From a virus, in IMG/VR virus record IMGVR_UViG_3300037488_000956, positions 1 through 47,873 of that record: a stretch of DNA of 47,873 bases, one strand, 5' to 3'. The translations under genes were made by a program, and so were the position numbers. Below, one piece after another: positions 1 through 7,577 of this stretch. How positions within the stretch are numbered: the stretch's first letter is position 1; each line of letters opens with the position of its first letter. The notes beneath the pieces are model-generated. The model searched no databases, had not been told where the DNA came from, and saw nothing but the letters and a program-made list of their open reading frames with translations.

Positions 1-127
1 CGAGGTAGCGTGTCTATACAACCAAGAGTCTTGCCCGGCGGCACCACCCATCGGACTTGGGCACTTGACCATCACTTGCTCTTCGAGTCACCTCTATGAG
101 AAGAACCAACCCGAGGCTTCAGAGTTG
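1..127. repeat. Terminal direct repeat, left copy (assembly closure)
   Basis: These 127 bases are identical to positions 47747-47873. They lie inside the thymidylate-synthase-like coding frame, which reads continuously across the junction, so the contig closes into a circle of 47,746 bp. The length equals a common maximum assembly k-mer. The repeat therefore shows circularity or circular permutation rather than a defined packaging end. Confidence 0.95.
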
Positions 128-274
128 CTGACCGACATCGCGCAGGAGGAGGCATCCAGTATCCCCACCGTAGACTCCACGCACATCGCCCAAGGTCGGT
201 TCAGCGAAATCATAGACCGGGTTAAGCAATGTGCCACGCGCCCCGCGGGTGCCGAGCCGAGGTATCCCCTATGA
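1..274 (+). CDS. Thymidylate synthase-like dCMP (hydroxy)methyltransferase, C-terminal part
   Basis: This is the 3' end of the gene that starts at 47169 and crosses the contig junction; the reading frame begins at base 2. The joined protein is about 283 residues. This segment carries the substrate-binding HLY motif (His223 and Tyr225 in the joined numbering), which in the family contacts the deoxyribose of the nucleotide, followed by the C-terminal tail. The stop codon overlaps the ATG of the dCMP deaminase gene as ATGA, so the two are translationally coupled. Function and the key substitution are described in the entry at 47169. Confidence 0.9.
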   Translation, partial: EVACLYNQESCPAAPPIGLGHLTITCSSSHLYEKNQPEASELLTDIAQEEASSIPTVDSTHIAQGRFSEIIDRVKQCATRPAGAEPRYPL

Positions 275-735
275 GACCTACGCGTGATGAGTGGCTTCTT
301 CGGGTAGCCACCGTGACGGCCGAACGCGCTACTTGTGCCCGCCGAAAGGTGGGTTGCGTGCTAGCCGACGAGAAGGGCCGCATCCTCGCGACGGGTTACA
401 ATGGCCCACCGCGAGGGTTTTCACACTGTACCGTGGAGAATCCTTGCGCGGGCGCGAAGCATCCCAGCGGCACCGGACTAGAGCTTTGCGAGGCGGTCCA
501 TGCAGAACAGAATGCACTACTTCAGTGCCACGATGTAGATGACGTTTATTCTTGCTACGTCACCGTGTCACCTTGCGTGACCTGTGTGAAGTTGCTCCTC
601 AATACCGGGTGCCAGCGGGTGGTGTTCTTGGAACCCTATGCCCACGAAGAACCTGCACGAATCTTGTGGCAGAGTGATTTGAACACGGCTCGAGCCTGGT
701 TGCAGGCGCGCGCCCTACAGGAGGTTTCAATATGA
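271..735 (+). CDS. Deoxycytidylate (dCMP) deaminase
   Basis: This 154-residue protein belongs to the ComEB/dCMP deaminase family, which converts dCMP to dUMP using zinc. The zinc and catalytic motifs are visible: H-A-E at residues 77-79 and P-C-x-x-C at about 101-105, with the family's YNGPPRGF segment near residue 43. A longer frame starts at 229, but the start at 271 overlaps the upstream stop as ATGA and begins where homology begins. It sits between a dCMP-type synthase homologue and two glycosyltransferase-like genes, so it acts at the dCMP branch point and could supply dUMP. T4 likewise carries both a dCMP deaminase and a dCMP hydroxymethylase. Confidence 0.9.
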   Translation: MRPTRDEWLLRVATVTAERATCARRKVGCVLADEKGRILATGYNGPPRGFSHCTVENPCAGAKHPSGTGLELCEAVHAEQNALLQCHDVDDVYSCYVTVSPCVTCVKLLLNTGCQRVVFLEPYAHEEPARILWQSDLNTARAWLQARALQEVSI

Positions 736-1457
736 TCATCATGCTTCAGTATTGGACCGGCGACGAGGCGAAGGCTCTGACCCTGGCCCGTCTATTAGCC
801 GACTTGGAACGAGGACCCCGTAAGGCGGTATACCTGGTCTTGGCCCGTGCCTTCGACTGCAACTGGAGTGAGGAGGCGGAGCAGGCACGTGTGTATTGCA
901 GCCGGGTGTTCACGGTGATACCCGTGCAGTCGTCATACCAGAAAACAGGACACCCCGACGGCGCCTTTGGCATCTGGGCCGGTGCCTTGGACCGCCTCTA
1001 CGTGTTGTGGAATAAACCCGCCATCCCATGGCACGCGGGACGGACGGTGTTTTGCTGCGAGGCCGACGGGGTGCCACTTCGTCAAGACTGGCTGGACCGC
1101 ATGATTCAGGCGCATAAGATGACACTTACTCAGGGTAGGCGGGTGACGGGCGCGGTAATGGATGAGCCGATGCCTCACGTCAACGGGAATTTCATGATGG
1201 ATTTACAGGTATGGGCCGACTATCCATCCCTCCGTGATTGCCCGCCCGGGGTGGCATGGGATTTGCACCATGCTCCCATCCTACTGCGGGAGGCTCGGTC
1301 GAGTTACGTGATTCGCAATGAATACAACACCCGCAATTGGACCGCCGGCAGCCTGGGCCCCATTGGCCGAGAGGCGGCGTGGCTTCATGGGTGCAAGGAC
1401 AACTCAGTGTTAGAATTCGTTCGGTTGATGATGCGCACGGTGTGGCGCGCTGGCTAA
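732..1457 (+). CDS. Putative glycosyltransferase-like protein (GT-A-like)
   Basis: This 241-residue soluble protein has a segment around residues 114-121 (CCEADGVPL) that resembles the acidic metal and nucleotide-sugar binding motif of GT-A glycosyltransferases. It ends with an LHGCKD segment like those near the C-terminus of some phage glycosyltransferases. The start is set by an AGGAGG seven bases upstream, and the ATG overlaps the deaminase stop. The assignment rests on motif and context: it lies between dCMP-metabolism genes and a second glycosyltransferase-like gene. A base-modifying sugar transfer is inferred. Modification of virion protein or host glycan is the main alternative. Confidence 0.55.
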   Translation: MIIMLQYWTGDEAKALTLARLLADLERGPRKAVYLVLARAFDCNWSEEAEQARVYCSRVFTVIPVQSSYQKTGHPDGAFGIWAGALDRLYVLWNKPAIPWHAGRTVFCCEADGVPLRQDWLDRMIQAHKMTLTQGRRVTGAVMDEPMPHVNGNFMMDLQVWADYPSLRDCPPGVAWDLHHAPILLREARSSYVIRNEYNTRNWTAGSLGPIGREAAWLHGCKDNSVLEFVRLMMRTVWRAG

Positions 1458-1470
1458 GAAGGAGACCAAC

Positions 1471-2280
1471 ATGATTGCCGACCTGTTTCTGAGAACGTAC
1501 CCCGCCGACTACAAGTGGCTGCCATTTCTGTTTCGGTCACTATTGAAGCACGCCCGGTGTTGGCGTGACCTGATTATCACACTGCCCCGCCCAAGTGACG
1601 CCATTATCGGTGCGTCGGGTGGTTCCGAGGTTTCGTGGCTTGGTCAACTAGCGGCACTTGACACAGCCTTGGGAGTTCCCTTCAAGACCTGGGCCGAACG
1701 GTTCCGCGAGAAAGGCGTAATCACCGGCAAGATTCACGTCTTTCAGTGTGATACGCACTACCCAGACGACTACCTCGGTCAGTGTATTACGAAACTTCGC
1801 GCGTGGGAGTACACTGACGCAGATGAGGTAGCATTTCTTGATTCGGACAACGTCCTCCTTCGTGAGTGGAATCCGTGCACCCTGCGAGGATTTGAGACTA
1901 AGCCTCTCATTGAGGTGCGTGATTGGAACGACTCGGGCCAGGCAAAAGTGGCTTGGTTCGACATCACCGAGCACCTCCTAGGTGATGTTCCGCCGTACGA
2001 GACGATGTGCCGCCACCCGTTCCAATACCCAGTCCAATTCTTACGACGGGCATATGCACTCGCGGCCACGAAGTTGGTAGGGGTGATGAAAGCCGGCCGT
2101 AAGATCAGTGAGTTCAATTACCTGGGCAACTACGCCGTACTTCATGAACCGGATAGTTTCGTCTTCCGAGCACCCCAGAGCCAAGGCCCTGACGTAGTAA
2201 AGCAATTCTGGTCCTACGGTGGTCTCAACTTTGAAGTCGAAGACGAACTTCGCCGCCTAGGTCTTTGGGAGGAGTCATGA
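1471..2280 (+). CDS. Glycosyltransferase-like protein (DUF6492-like)
   Basis: This 269-residue protein opens with a hydrophobic beta strand (IADLFLRTYPADY). It carries a clear DxD motif in AFLDSDNVLL at about residues 119-128, as in nucleotide-sugar-dependent GT-A enzymes, where the aspartates bind Mn/Mg and the sugar nucleotide. The start follows a strong AAGGAG. It follows the first glycosyltransferase-like gene by 13 bases and overlaps the FkbM gene as ATGA, so all three are probably co-translated. The acceptor is unknown. The gene neighbourhood points to a modified deoxycytidine in DNA, but this is inference. Confidence 0.65.
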   Translation: MIADLFLRTYPADYKWLPFLFRSLLKHARCWRDLIITLPRPSDAIIGASGGSEVSWLGQLAALDTALGVPFKTWAERFREKGVITGKIHVFQCDTHYPDDYLGQCITKLRAWEYTDADEVAFLDSDNVLLREWNPCTLRGFETKPLIEVRDWNDSGQAKVAWFDITEHLLGDVPPYETMCRHPFQYPVQFLRRAYALAATKLVGVMKAGRKISEFNYLGNYAVLHEPDSFVFRAPQSQGPDVVKQFWSYGGLNFEVEDELRRLGLWEES

Positions 2281-3008
2281 TACCCGTGCGGGTGGTGCGT
2301 GGGTTCATACCGGGGCACCCTGGAATATATGACATCTACACACTATCAGGTGATACGCACATCGGTAAGTGGGTGGCTGAGTCACAACGCCTCGACCATG
2401 ACCAGGCGGCCCTACCACGGATAGCAGCCTTGATCAAGCCTGACGACGTCATCTACGACGTAGGGGCTTACATCGGTGACCACACAGCCTACTATGCTTC
2501 TTGCGTACCCTTTGGGGCAGGGCAGGTGTTTGCCTTCGAACCCCAACCAGACGCATTCGTGTGCCTTGAACACAACACCCGCGTCTATTCCAACGTGCGT
2601 TGTTATAACGTAGCTCTGGGTGACGGTGGGTGTGCTCGCGTAAGCCAGGAGACGGTGGGAAACCTCGGGGCTCGTGCATTGCGAGATGGCCTATGTGAAG
2701 GTGCTGAGCACACCATCAGGCTAGACAATGTCGTAAGTACTCTCGGTTGGCCGAACCTCATCAAGGTGGACGTCGAAGGGTGGGAGTGCCGAGTGCTTGA
2801 GGGCGGCGTCAAAACCCTCTCCAGTACCAACCGGCCAACGCTGGTGCTGGAGGTGAATGCCGGAGCTCTGGGCAAGGCGGGTACCAGTGCGGAGACCATG
2901 TACGAATTCCTACGCGGTTACGGGTACCAGGACCTCCGTGACCTGTTCACGGGAGAGGTGTGGAACCCCTTAGACGCGCGGCCCCAGTTTGACGTGGTGT
3001 GTAAATAA
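2277..3008 (+). CDS. FkbM-family SAM-dependent methyltransferase
   Basis: This 243-residue protein has the FkbM hallmarks in order: D-V-G-A-Y-I-G-D-H-T at 61-70 (SAM-binding motif I), F-E-P at 87-89 and I-K-V-D-V-E-G-W-E (motif IV region). FkbM enzymes typically O-methylate sugar or polyketide hydroxyls. The ATG at 2277 is preferred over an upstream in-frame start because GGAGG lies just upstream and the ATG overlaps the previous stop. As the last gene of the modification cassette and of the whole plus-strand arm, it could methylate the sugar added by the upstream glycosyltransferases. The substrate is inferred. Confidence 0.85.
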   Translation: MIPVRVVRGFIPGHPGIYDIYTLSGDTHIGKWVAESQRLDHDQAALPRIAALIKPDDVIYDVGAYIGDHTAYYASCVPFGAGQVFAFEPQPDAFVCLEHNTRVYSNVRCYNVALGDGGCARVSQETVGNLGARALRDGLCEGAEHTIRLDNVVSTLGWPNLIKVDVEGWECRVLEGGVKTLSSTNRPTLVLEVNAGALGKAGTSAETMYEFLRGYGYQDLRDLFTGEVWNPLDARPQFDVVCK

Positions 3009-3027
3009 CGTAACCCGCCACCGAATA

Positions 3028-3139
3028 AGCTCATCTCAGAGGCCCGCAGTTGTCCGGCATGGAAACCCCCATAGACCCCAAGGAACTCCGTTCTGGCTTT
3101 ACGGCGTCTCCACGGCGGGGGTTTCTAGCCCAAAGCCTA
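3028..3139 (+). repeat. 112-bp structured repeat element, copy 1 (possible pseudoknot RNA)
   Basis: This element is repeated at the same length and orientation at 11221-11332. Conserved blocks include AGAGGCCCGCA near the left end and a long right block ending in CTAGCCCAAAGCCTA. GAAACCCCC at 3062-3070 can pair with GGGGGTTTC at 3117-3125. GGCTTT at 3095-3100 can pair with AAAGCC at 3132-3137, and the two helices cross in pseudoknot order. CCGT/ACGG at 3088-3091 and 3101-3104 closes a loop holding GGCTTT. It lies between the end of the plus arm and the convergent lysis genes. Its function is unknown. Confidence 0.7.
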
Positions 3140-3146
3140 CGATTGG

Positions 3147-3416
3147 ATGTGCAACATGGTAGAGATTTTTGACCTCATCTACGCCTGGGCGGTGGCCGAG
3201 TTGGGCCTATCCCGGGCGTGGACTATCACCTGGCCCTACTTGGAACGCCTATCGCAGACCTCACCAGAGACTGCCGCCTGGGGTGCTCTGAAGCAGGTGG
3301 GGTTACCTAAGCACGCGGCTCACCTGAAAGCCTTGGTGCGAACAGTGGAGACCATCCCGGGTGACTTGACCTTTCATTTAGACTTACGCGCCACGCGAAA
3401 GGTGCTACGACCATGA
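3147..3416 (+). CDS. Hypothetical protein, 89 residues
   Basis: This small plus-strand frame lies in the convergent region between the FkbM gene and the endolysin. The protein is mostly helical in appearance, with Trp and Leu residues (AWTITWPYLERL) and a basic C-terminus, and resembles nothing I recognise. There is no strong ribosome binding site before the ATG at 3147 or the second ATG at 3156. The frame could be a minor terminal gene of the plus arm or chance. Bases 3417-3482 after it show nothing notable. Confidence 0.4.
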   Translation: MCNMVEIFDLIYAWAVAELGLSRAWTITWPYLERLSQTSPETAAWGALKQVGLPKHAAHLKALVRTVETIPGDLTFHLDLRATRKVLRP

Positions 3417-3482
3417 AGCCCACCATCTGCCTGTGCATTCGTCCTTAACTACCACTACAGTGCTACCAAGGCGCGTGAAGTA

Positions 3483-4085
3483 TCAGGTACAAAGCCCCTG
3501 AATAAGCTCTAGGTACTGGTCCCACGGCCACCGCGGGCCAGGGTCGACGTGAGTTCCTGAACCGGGGTAGGCCCGAGTGGCGTCAAGGTGACCGCAGATG
3601 CCCCGTTCTGACTTCAGCAGGTCGGCGGGCCCTAGGCGTACCACGGGAATCTGCCAGGCCCGACAGAGTTCAGCTACCAACCGCGCCGACCGTTGGAGGA
3701 CCGACTGGGCGGGTTCGCTAGCCCAGTCCGTGGCAACCGCAATGTGGTGACCGTCCTTGTCATGCTGGTCCAATGCATACCCGGCGTGTTCGATACCGAT
3801 GCCGCGGGCGTTGGCCTTAGGGCAGTGCCAGGCTACATCAGCCTCTCGAACGTATTGGAAGACTTCCGCGGGGTCTACCCCAAAGTGGGCCGACTTGGGT
3901 GCGCGTCGGGGTTTCTTGGTAGTGGGGTCGACGGTAACGTCAAGGTTGCGAAAAACCTCCCCCAGGCGCCGGGCCATGCCGGGTCGGCAGGGGAGTTCCA
4001 TTGTGTGGATGACGATGAGGTCAACTCGTTCACGGTTGGCATGATGGAAACACCGTGCCTGGATGAAGTTTGGTGTGGCACTCAT
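3483..4085 (-). CDS. N-acetylmuramoyl-L-alanine amidase endolysin (Amidase_2)
   Basis: This 200-residue single-domain protein cuts the amide bond between N-acetylmuramate and the stem peptide at lysis. The first zinc ligand is the His in V-I-H-T-M (about residue 27). The second is in G-H-L-D (about 166) and the third is the Asp in H-V-D-P-G-P (about 181). The spacing between the last two is about five residues longer than in AmpD. The start at 4085 overlaps the stop of the upstream membrane-protein gene as ATGA. The longer frame to 4232 overlaps that gene and has no homology. There is no signal peptide, so export would depend on a holin. Confidence 0.85.
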   Translation of the reverse strand: MSATPNFIQARCFHHANRERVDLIVIHTMELPCRPGMARRLGEVFRNLDVTVDPTTKKPRRAPKSAHFGVDPAEVFQYVREADVAWHCPKANARGIGIEHAGYALDQHDKDGHHIAVATDWASEPAQSVLQRSARLVAELCRAWQIPVVRLGPADLLKSERGICGHLDATRAYPGSGTHVDPGPRWPWDQYLELIQGLCT

Positions 4086-4585
4086 GGGGTGCTTTTGACC
4101 TGAACCCGACGAGTCGCTAACCACCGGCCTGCCGCGGGTTGTGCGGTTGGCTTTTGCTGGTTGAGGTAGGCGACGACACAAGCTACTTCTCCAAAGGCGA
4201 ATTTTCCGTCGATCTCTGCATCGACAATGCACTTCTCGTAGTTACCGGCAATAACATTCCGTGTGCAATCCTCAATAGACGCCAAGAGAGCGGCCCTTGC
4301 AACGGGGTCTTGGTTGACACAGTCTATTGCCACCTGCCCAAACTGGGTGGGTGTAATGCCGTGGCAGGAGACGGTTGAGAAGCACAACCCCGCCAAAAGA
4401 AGAACCTTGGCACTGGTGTCGATGACCTTACCTGAAAGCCACTTCGACGTTTGGGGGAGTCCGAACGCGATTAGGCCTACCCCTGTCGGGATGAGAAACT
4501 TCTCCACCGATGCGAAGGTCGGCAAGGTACCGAGAACGAGAGCAATAATACCTATCACCACAGTAATCAGGTCGGTTGGTTTCAT
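4082..4585 (-). CDS. Putative lysis membrane protein (holin-like)
   Basis: This 167-residue protein has hydrophobic segments at about residues 7-24, 31-45 and 60-74, followed by a soluble, Cys-containing tail of about 90 residues. Its place directly before the amidase, coupled by ATGA overlaps at both ends, suggests a holin or spanin role. The third hydrophobic segment ends in a Cys (about residue 74), but the preceding residues (TVS) are a poor lipobox, so a lipoprotein outer spanin is possible and not supported. I recognise no specific family. Confidence 0.55.
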   Translation of the reverse strand: MKPTDLITVVIGIIALVLGTLPTFASVEKFLIPTGVGLIAFGLPQTSKWLSGKVIDTSAKVLLLAGLCFSTVSCHGITPTQFGQVAIDCVNQDPVARAALLASIEDCTRNVIAGNYEKCIVDAEIDGKFAFGEVACVVAYLNQQKPTAQPAAGRWLATRRVQVKSTP

Positions 4586-4941
4586 GGAGCGCCTCCTTGT
4601 GTCAACGTAATTGCGAGATGTGGATTCATGGTCGGTTCGGAAGAGATTAGTTTCTTCTCTAGAAGAATTTCAATCACCCCCGCCCGCACCGACTCACGAA
4701 TGGCGATACGAAGGAAGAAGAAACTTCCAAGCTGAAGGGCTACGAGAAACCCCATGAGCATGGCCAAAGACAACCGGAATTGTCTAACCCAACGTTTCAC
4801 CCAACAACTGTCGTGCATGCGTTGCACGAACAGTTCCGAAGCCGGGGTCTCCGCCATCTTGGCAAGAGTGTCGGAGGAGATGTCGTTGATGGCAGGGTGC
4901 TCATTCGTGTCGGTGAGTAGGTTGAAGGGCCAGAGTGCCAT
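4582..4941 (-). CDS. Single-pass membrane protein, putative lysis or holin accessory
   Basis: This 119-residue protein has one strong transmembrane segment at about 57-79 (SLAMLMGFLVALQLGSFFFL). It is preceded by a basic stretch (KRWVRQFR), which predicts an N-in orientation. I chose the ATG at 4941 because a GAGGT lies upstream; an in-frame TTG at 4977 lacks one. The gene is coupled by ATGA to the next membrane-protein gene and then to the amidase, so it is probably part of the lysis cassette. The exact role (holin, antiholin or inner spanin) cannot be decided from sequence. Confidence 0.55.
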   Translation of the reverse strand: MALWPFNLLTDTNEHPAINDISSDTLAKMAETPASELFVQRMHDSCWVKRWVRQFRLSLAMLMGFLVALQLGSFFFLRIAIRESVRAGVIEILLEKKLISSEPTMNPHLAITLTQGGAP

Positions 4942-4977
4942 GTGGAAAGTACCTCGAGGTGGGCGGCGTGTGTTCAA

Positions 4978-5895
4978 CTACGGTTTGATGAGAATCGGTG
5001 GGCTAATCGGGGGTATGACCTCCTTGAGACAGGTACCGATGATTACAGGACCTTCACCACCTACCACCTTGACCGCAATACCGCGGTCAGCGGTTACGGT
5101 CACGGCGCCGGACACCTGTAGTTGAGAGTTGTTGTGTGCATCAACCATCAAAGTAGACCCAACCGCCGCGTCAAGAACTAGGTTGGATTGGTGGTAGGAG
5201 GACACTACCGGTTGCGCCGACTCTCTCGATGTGAACGAAGCGGCGGTGTCATTCCACGTAAGAACGTGCGGCGTTGACACCCCCGCCAGGTCAAAGGTCG
5301 GGGTGGCGTCGTTACGTACATCTACGATAGGGTTCGACGCGCCCAGGGTGCGGACGGTACCATCGGCTGTAGATGCGAGAACTTCAGCGTACCCCGCCGC
5401 CATATCCGTGTATTCGATGACAAAAGCACCCGTAGTGTCGATGCTGATTGAGGGGGTGGCAGAACCGCCCACGCTCACTACTGGTGCTGAGTCATTCAAG
5501 ATTTGTAGTATGACCTTCGAATCACCCAACAACGTTAAGTTGGGTGCCCCGTGAACCACCTTGATGGTTGGCGCGGCACCCTCATCTACTGTGATATTGG
5601 GAACGGGACTTTCAAGTGGAGTTTGAAGGTCTATTGTAATGTTGGCGGTAGACGTACCTGAGATGGTCAACGTCGGTGCGCCCGCGCCGAGAATTTGAAG
5701 CATGGTTGAGGCGTCGCCCACGATCTGAAGTATGGGTGAGCCGCGTACCACGAACGTCTGCACACCGTCCATACAGTGGAGTTCACAGTTATCAATGGGC
5801 AAGGTCATATTGACCGGCCCGTGGATTTCAGCAACGTCACCCATTTCAATTGCCTGAAGAACCGCCGAAGTACTGGAACAACTTACATTTGCCAT
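4978..5895 (-). CDS. Repetitive beta-solenoid-like protein, putative fibre or adhesin
   Basis: This 305-residue protein is built from short, loosely repeated strands of roughly ten residues. Each shows alternating hydrophobics followed by Gly, Asp or Ser, for example SPILQIVGD, APTLTISGT and APTIKVVHG between residues 50 and 170. This pattern fits a beta-helix or solenoid. A TWNDT segment is shared with the fibre protein at 7578-8231, suggesting related folds. The start follows AGGAGG. Its position after two fibre genes and before the lysis genes suggests a distal fibre or accessory adhesin. The function is inferred from pattern and position. Confidence 0.5.
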   Translation of the reverse strand: MANVSCSSTSAVLQAIEMGDVAEIHGPVNMTLPIDNCELHCMDGVQTFVVRGSPILQIVGDASTMLQILGAGAPTLTISGTSTANITIDLQTPLESPVPNITVDEGAAPTIKVVHGAPNLTLLGDSKVILQILNDSAPVVSVGGSATPSISIDTTGAFVIEYTDMAAGYAEVLASTADGTVRTLGASNPIVDVRNDATPTFDLAGVSTPHVLTWNDTAASFTSRESAQPVVSSYHQSNLVLDAAVGSTLMVDAHNNSQLQVSGAVTVTADRGIAVKVVGGEGPVIIGTCLKEVIPPISPPILIKP

Positions 5896-5904
5896 GGTGT
5901 CCTC

Positions 5905-7569
5905 CTACGTCGGCGTGAAGTGCATCGCCATGAACAGATTGAGTATCGCGTTGATCTTCGCGTTATTCCCGCTCTGGGGTACGAAGACGATGCCCACAGC
6001 GTCTCCTTGTGTAACGCTGTAGGTGAGTCCTGTGACAGTCACTGTCTGCCAGATGTTGCCGCTCGACGTTGTGTTGTTTACGCCGACCTTAGCATCGTTG
6101 AGGCTAACGTTGGTCGAGCCCTGAGACGTTTCGGAGTTGTACCCCGCCTTGTAGACGTCGACTCGCATGTACGATCCGGACACTGGCCCACCTTGGGATA
6201 TGGCAGCGCCTTCCATCGTCAGGGTGAAACCCGTAATTGTGCCCGCAACGGGTGCAATCCACGGGAAGATCGTCTTGGCGTTCTGCATCCCGTTGGTCGC
6301 GTAGCTGGGCAACCCGCTCCTGCTGGTATTGTCGTTGCCAAAGACAAATCCCACGGGATTGCCGCCAGAAATCGAATCCGGTATGCCGCATTGGTAGTAA
6401 AGCGTCGCCGGCCCCTGCGCTCCCGTCGCCCCCTTGTCGCCGGCCCGGGTGAACGAAAGCGTGATCGAGTCCCCATTTGAAAACGGCGACGCGGCCGAGT
6501 ATCCCACGCACGCTACAGTGATATTCTTGTAGCCCGACGGCGACGCAATGGCGCTCACCGAGAAAAGCAGCCACTTGGTGGTGTCGCTCGTCTTAAAAAG
6601 GCGAATGTGCGCTTTGATCGTGTTGGTCGAGTCAGCGAAGGTGGCCAGCACCGCCGTCCAGTCCGTTGCGCCGCTGTCCTTCAGATCGGCGCGAATCGTC
6701 GTTGCAAGGTTCTGCGTCGCATTGTCCAGGCGCAGGTTTCCGTCCCCCGGGTCGCTGTCCGTGGTCGTGGTCGAAAACGTGTAGCCGATGGAGATAGCAC
6801 CGCCGACGGCGCCGGCTGCGCCAGTCGCACCCTTGATATTGCAAACAACAGCCCACGTGCCTGTCGTGTTCTTGTACACATCGTACGTGTCTGTCTTGAG
6901 GTAGAAGTCCCCACTGTTTCCACCTGTGGGCACCCCCGTGCCAGACGACCATGTAGCGCCGTCCGATCCCGGTACCCCCTTGATGTTGCAGACCACTGAC
7001 CAAGTCCCGCCAACGCGTTTGTAGACGTCCTGGGTGTCTGTCTTCAGGTGGAAATCGCCATCAGTGCCGCCCGATGGGACCGACGTGCTTGAAGACCATG
7101 TGGCACCGTTCGTACCTGGCGGCCCCGTAGGCCCTGGCCACAGCTTCGACCACGCCGTGGCGGTGAGGTCATTCTTCACCCAAATGGCGAGCGGTAGCGC
7201 AGGCGTTTCGATGTCGTCTTGCCAGACGATGGTGTGGACGGGTCGATCAAGGCCGGGCGACTCACTCGGATCGACCGTGACGTGTTCCCAGAGGCCAGAT
7301 AGCGAGCGAATATCGAGTTGCGGAACCCCGTCATCATCGTCCACCGTCCCAAAGGTCACGGACCCGTCGGACGACACGGGCCCAATGTGCTTCAAAAGCG
7401 CTTTCCACTGCGCAGTGGTGATCGCATCGGCCAGCGGGATGACTTGGCTAAGCGGGAGGACGGGAGGATTGGGCGGTACGAGGCCGGCGAGGAATGCGGC
7501 CTTTGCCGCCTCCTTTGCTTCGTCCGCTTCGGTGAAGAGCGCGGTGTATGTGTTCTTCCACACGGCCAT
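5905..7569 (-). CDS. Tail fibre protein with tandem domain and collagen-like turns
   Basis: This 554-residue protein carries two tandem copies of a 49-residue unit, at about 155-203 and 204-252. Each begins GATWSS, contains D-V-Y-K and G-T-W-x-V-V-C-N-I-K-G, and is joined by short Gly-Pro-rich collagen-like linkers (GPTGPPG). A further G-x-y stretch (GDKGATGAQGPA) precedes a beta-rich C-terminal domain likely to bind the host. The repeat unit is common in phage fibres. Base composition looks more GC- and CpG-rich than in the flanking fibre genes, which hints at separate acquisition. It probably attaches to the baseplate through the N-terminal region. Confidence 0.7.
   Translation of the reverse strand: MAVWKNTYTALFTEADEAKEAAKAAFLAGLVPPNPPVLPLSQVIPLADAITTAQWKALLKHIGPVSSDGSVTFGTVDDDDGVPQLDIRSLSGLWEHVTVDPSESPGLDRPVHTIVWQDDIETPALPLAIWVKNDLTATAWSKLWPGPTGPPGTNGATWSSSTSVPSGGTDGDFHLKTDTQDVYKRVGGTWSVVCNIKGVPGSDGATWSSGTGVPTGGNSGDFYLKTDTYDVYKNTTGTWAVVCNIKGATGAAGAVGGAISIGYTFSTTTTDSDPGDGNLRLDNATQNLATTIRADLKDSGATDWTAVLATFADSTNTIKAHIRLFKTSDTTKWLLFSVSAIASPSGYKNITVACVGYSAASPFSNGDSITLSFTRAGDKGATGAQGPATLYYQCGIPDSISGGNPVGFVFGNDNTSRSGLPSYATNGMQNAKTIFPWIAPVAGTITGFTLTMEGAAISQGGPVSGSYMRVDVYKAGYNSETSQGSTNVSLNDAKVGVNNTTSSGNIWQTVTVTGLTYSVTQGDAVGIVFVPQSGNNAKINAILNLFMAMHFTPT
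6814..7107 (-). repeat. Two tandem 147-bp coding repeats in the tail fibre gene
   Basis: The two units lie at about 6961-7107 and 6814-6960 and encode the 49-residue GATWSS domains. They are clearly related at protein level and also share long stretches of DNA. This kind of repeat could expand or contract by recombination. Confidence 0.7.
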
Positions 7570-7577
7570 TTGAGAAC

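Noticed and set aside
3028-3139. tRNA or intrinsic terminator in the 112-bp element
   Set aside because: No cloverleaf or anticodon arm fits, and the main helix is not followed by a T-run. The conserved crossing helices do not match either class.
4086-4232. N-terminal extension of the amidase
   Set aside because: It overlaps the upstream membrane-protein gene fully, is Arg/Cys-rich without homology, and the ATGA start at 4085 fits the operon.
5776-6480. Plus-strand open frame within the fibre genes
   Set aside because: It is antisense to the fibre genes and low in recognisable features; there are no other plus-strand genes in this arm.
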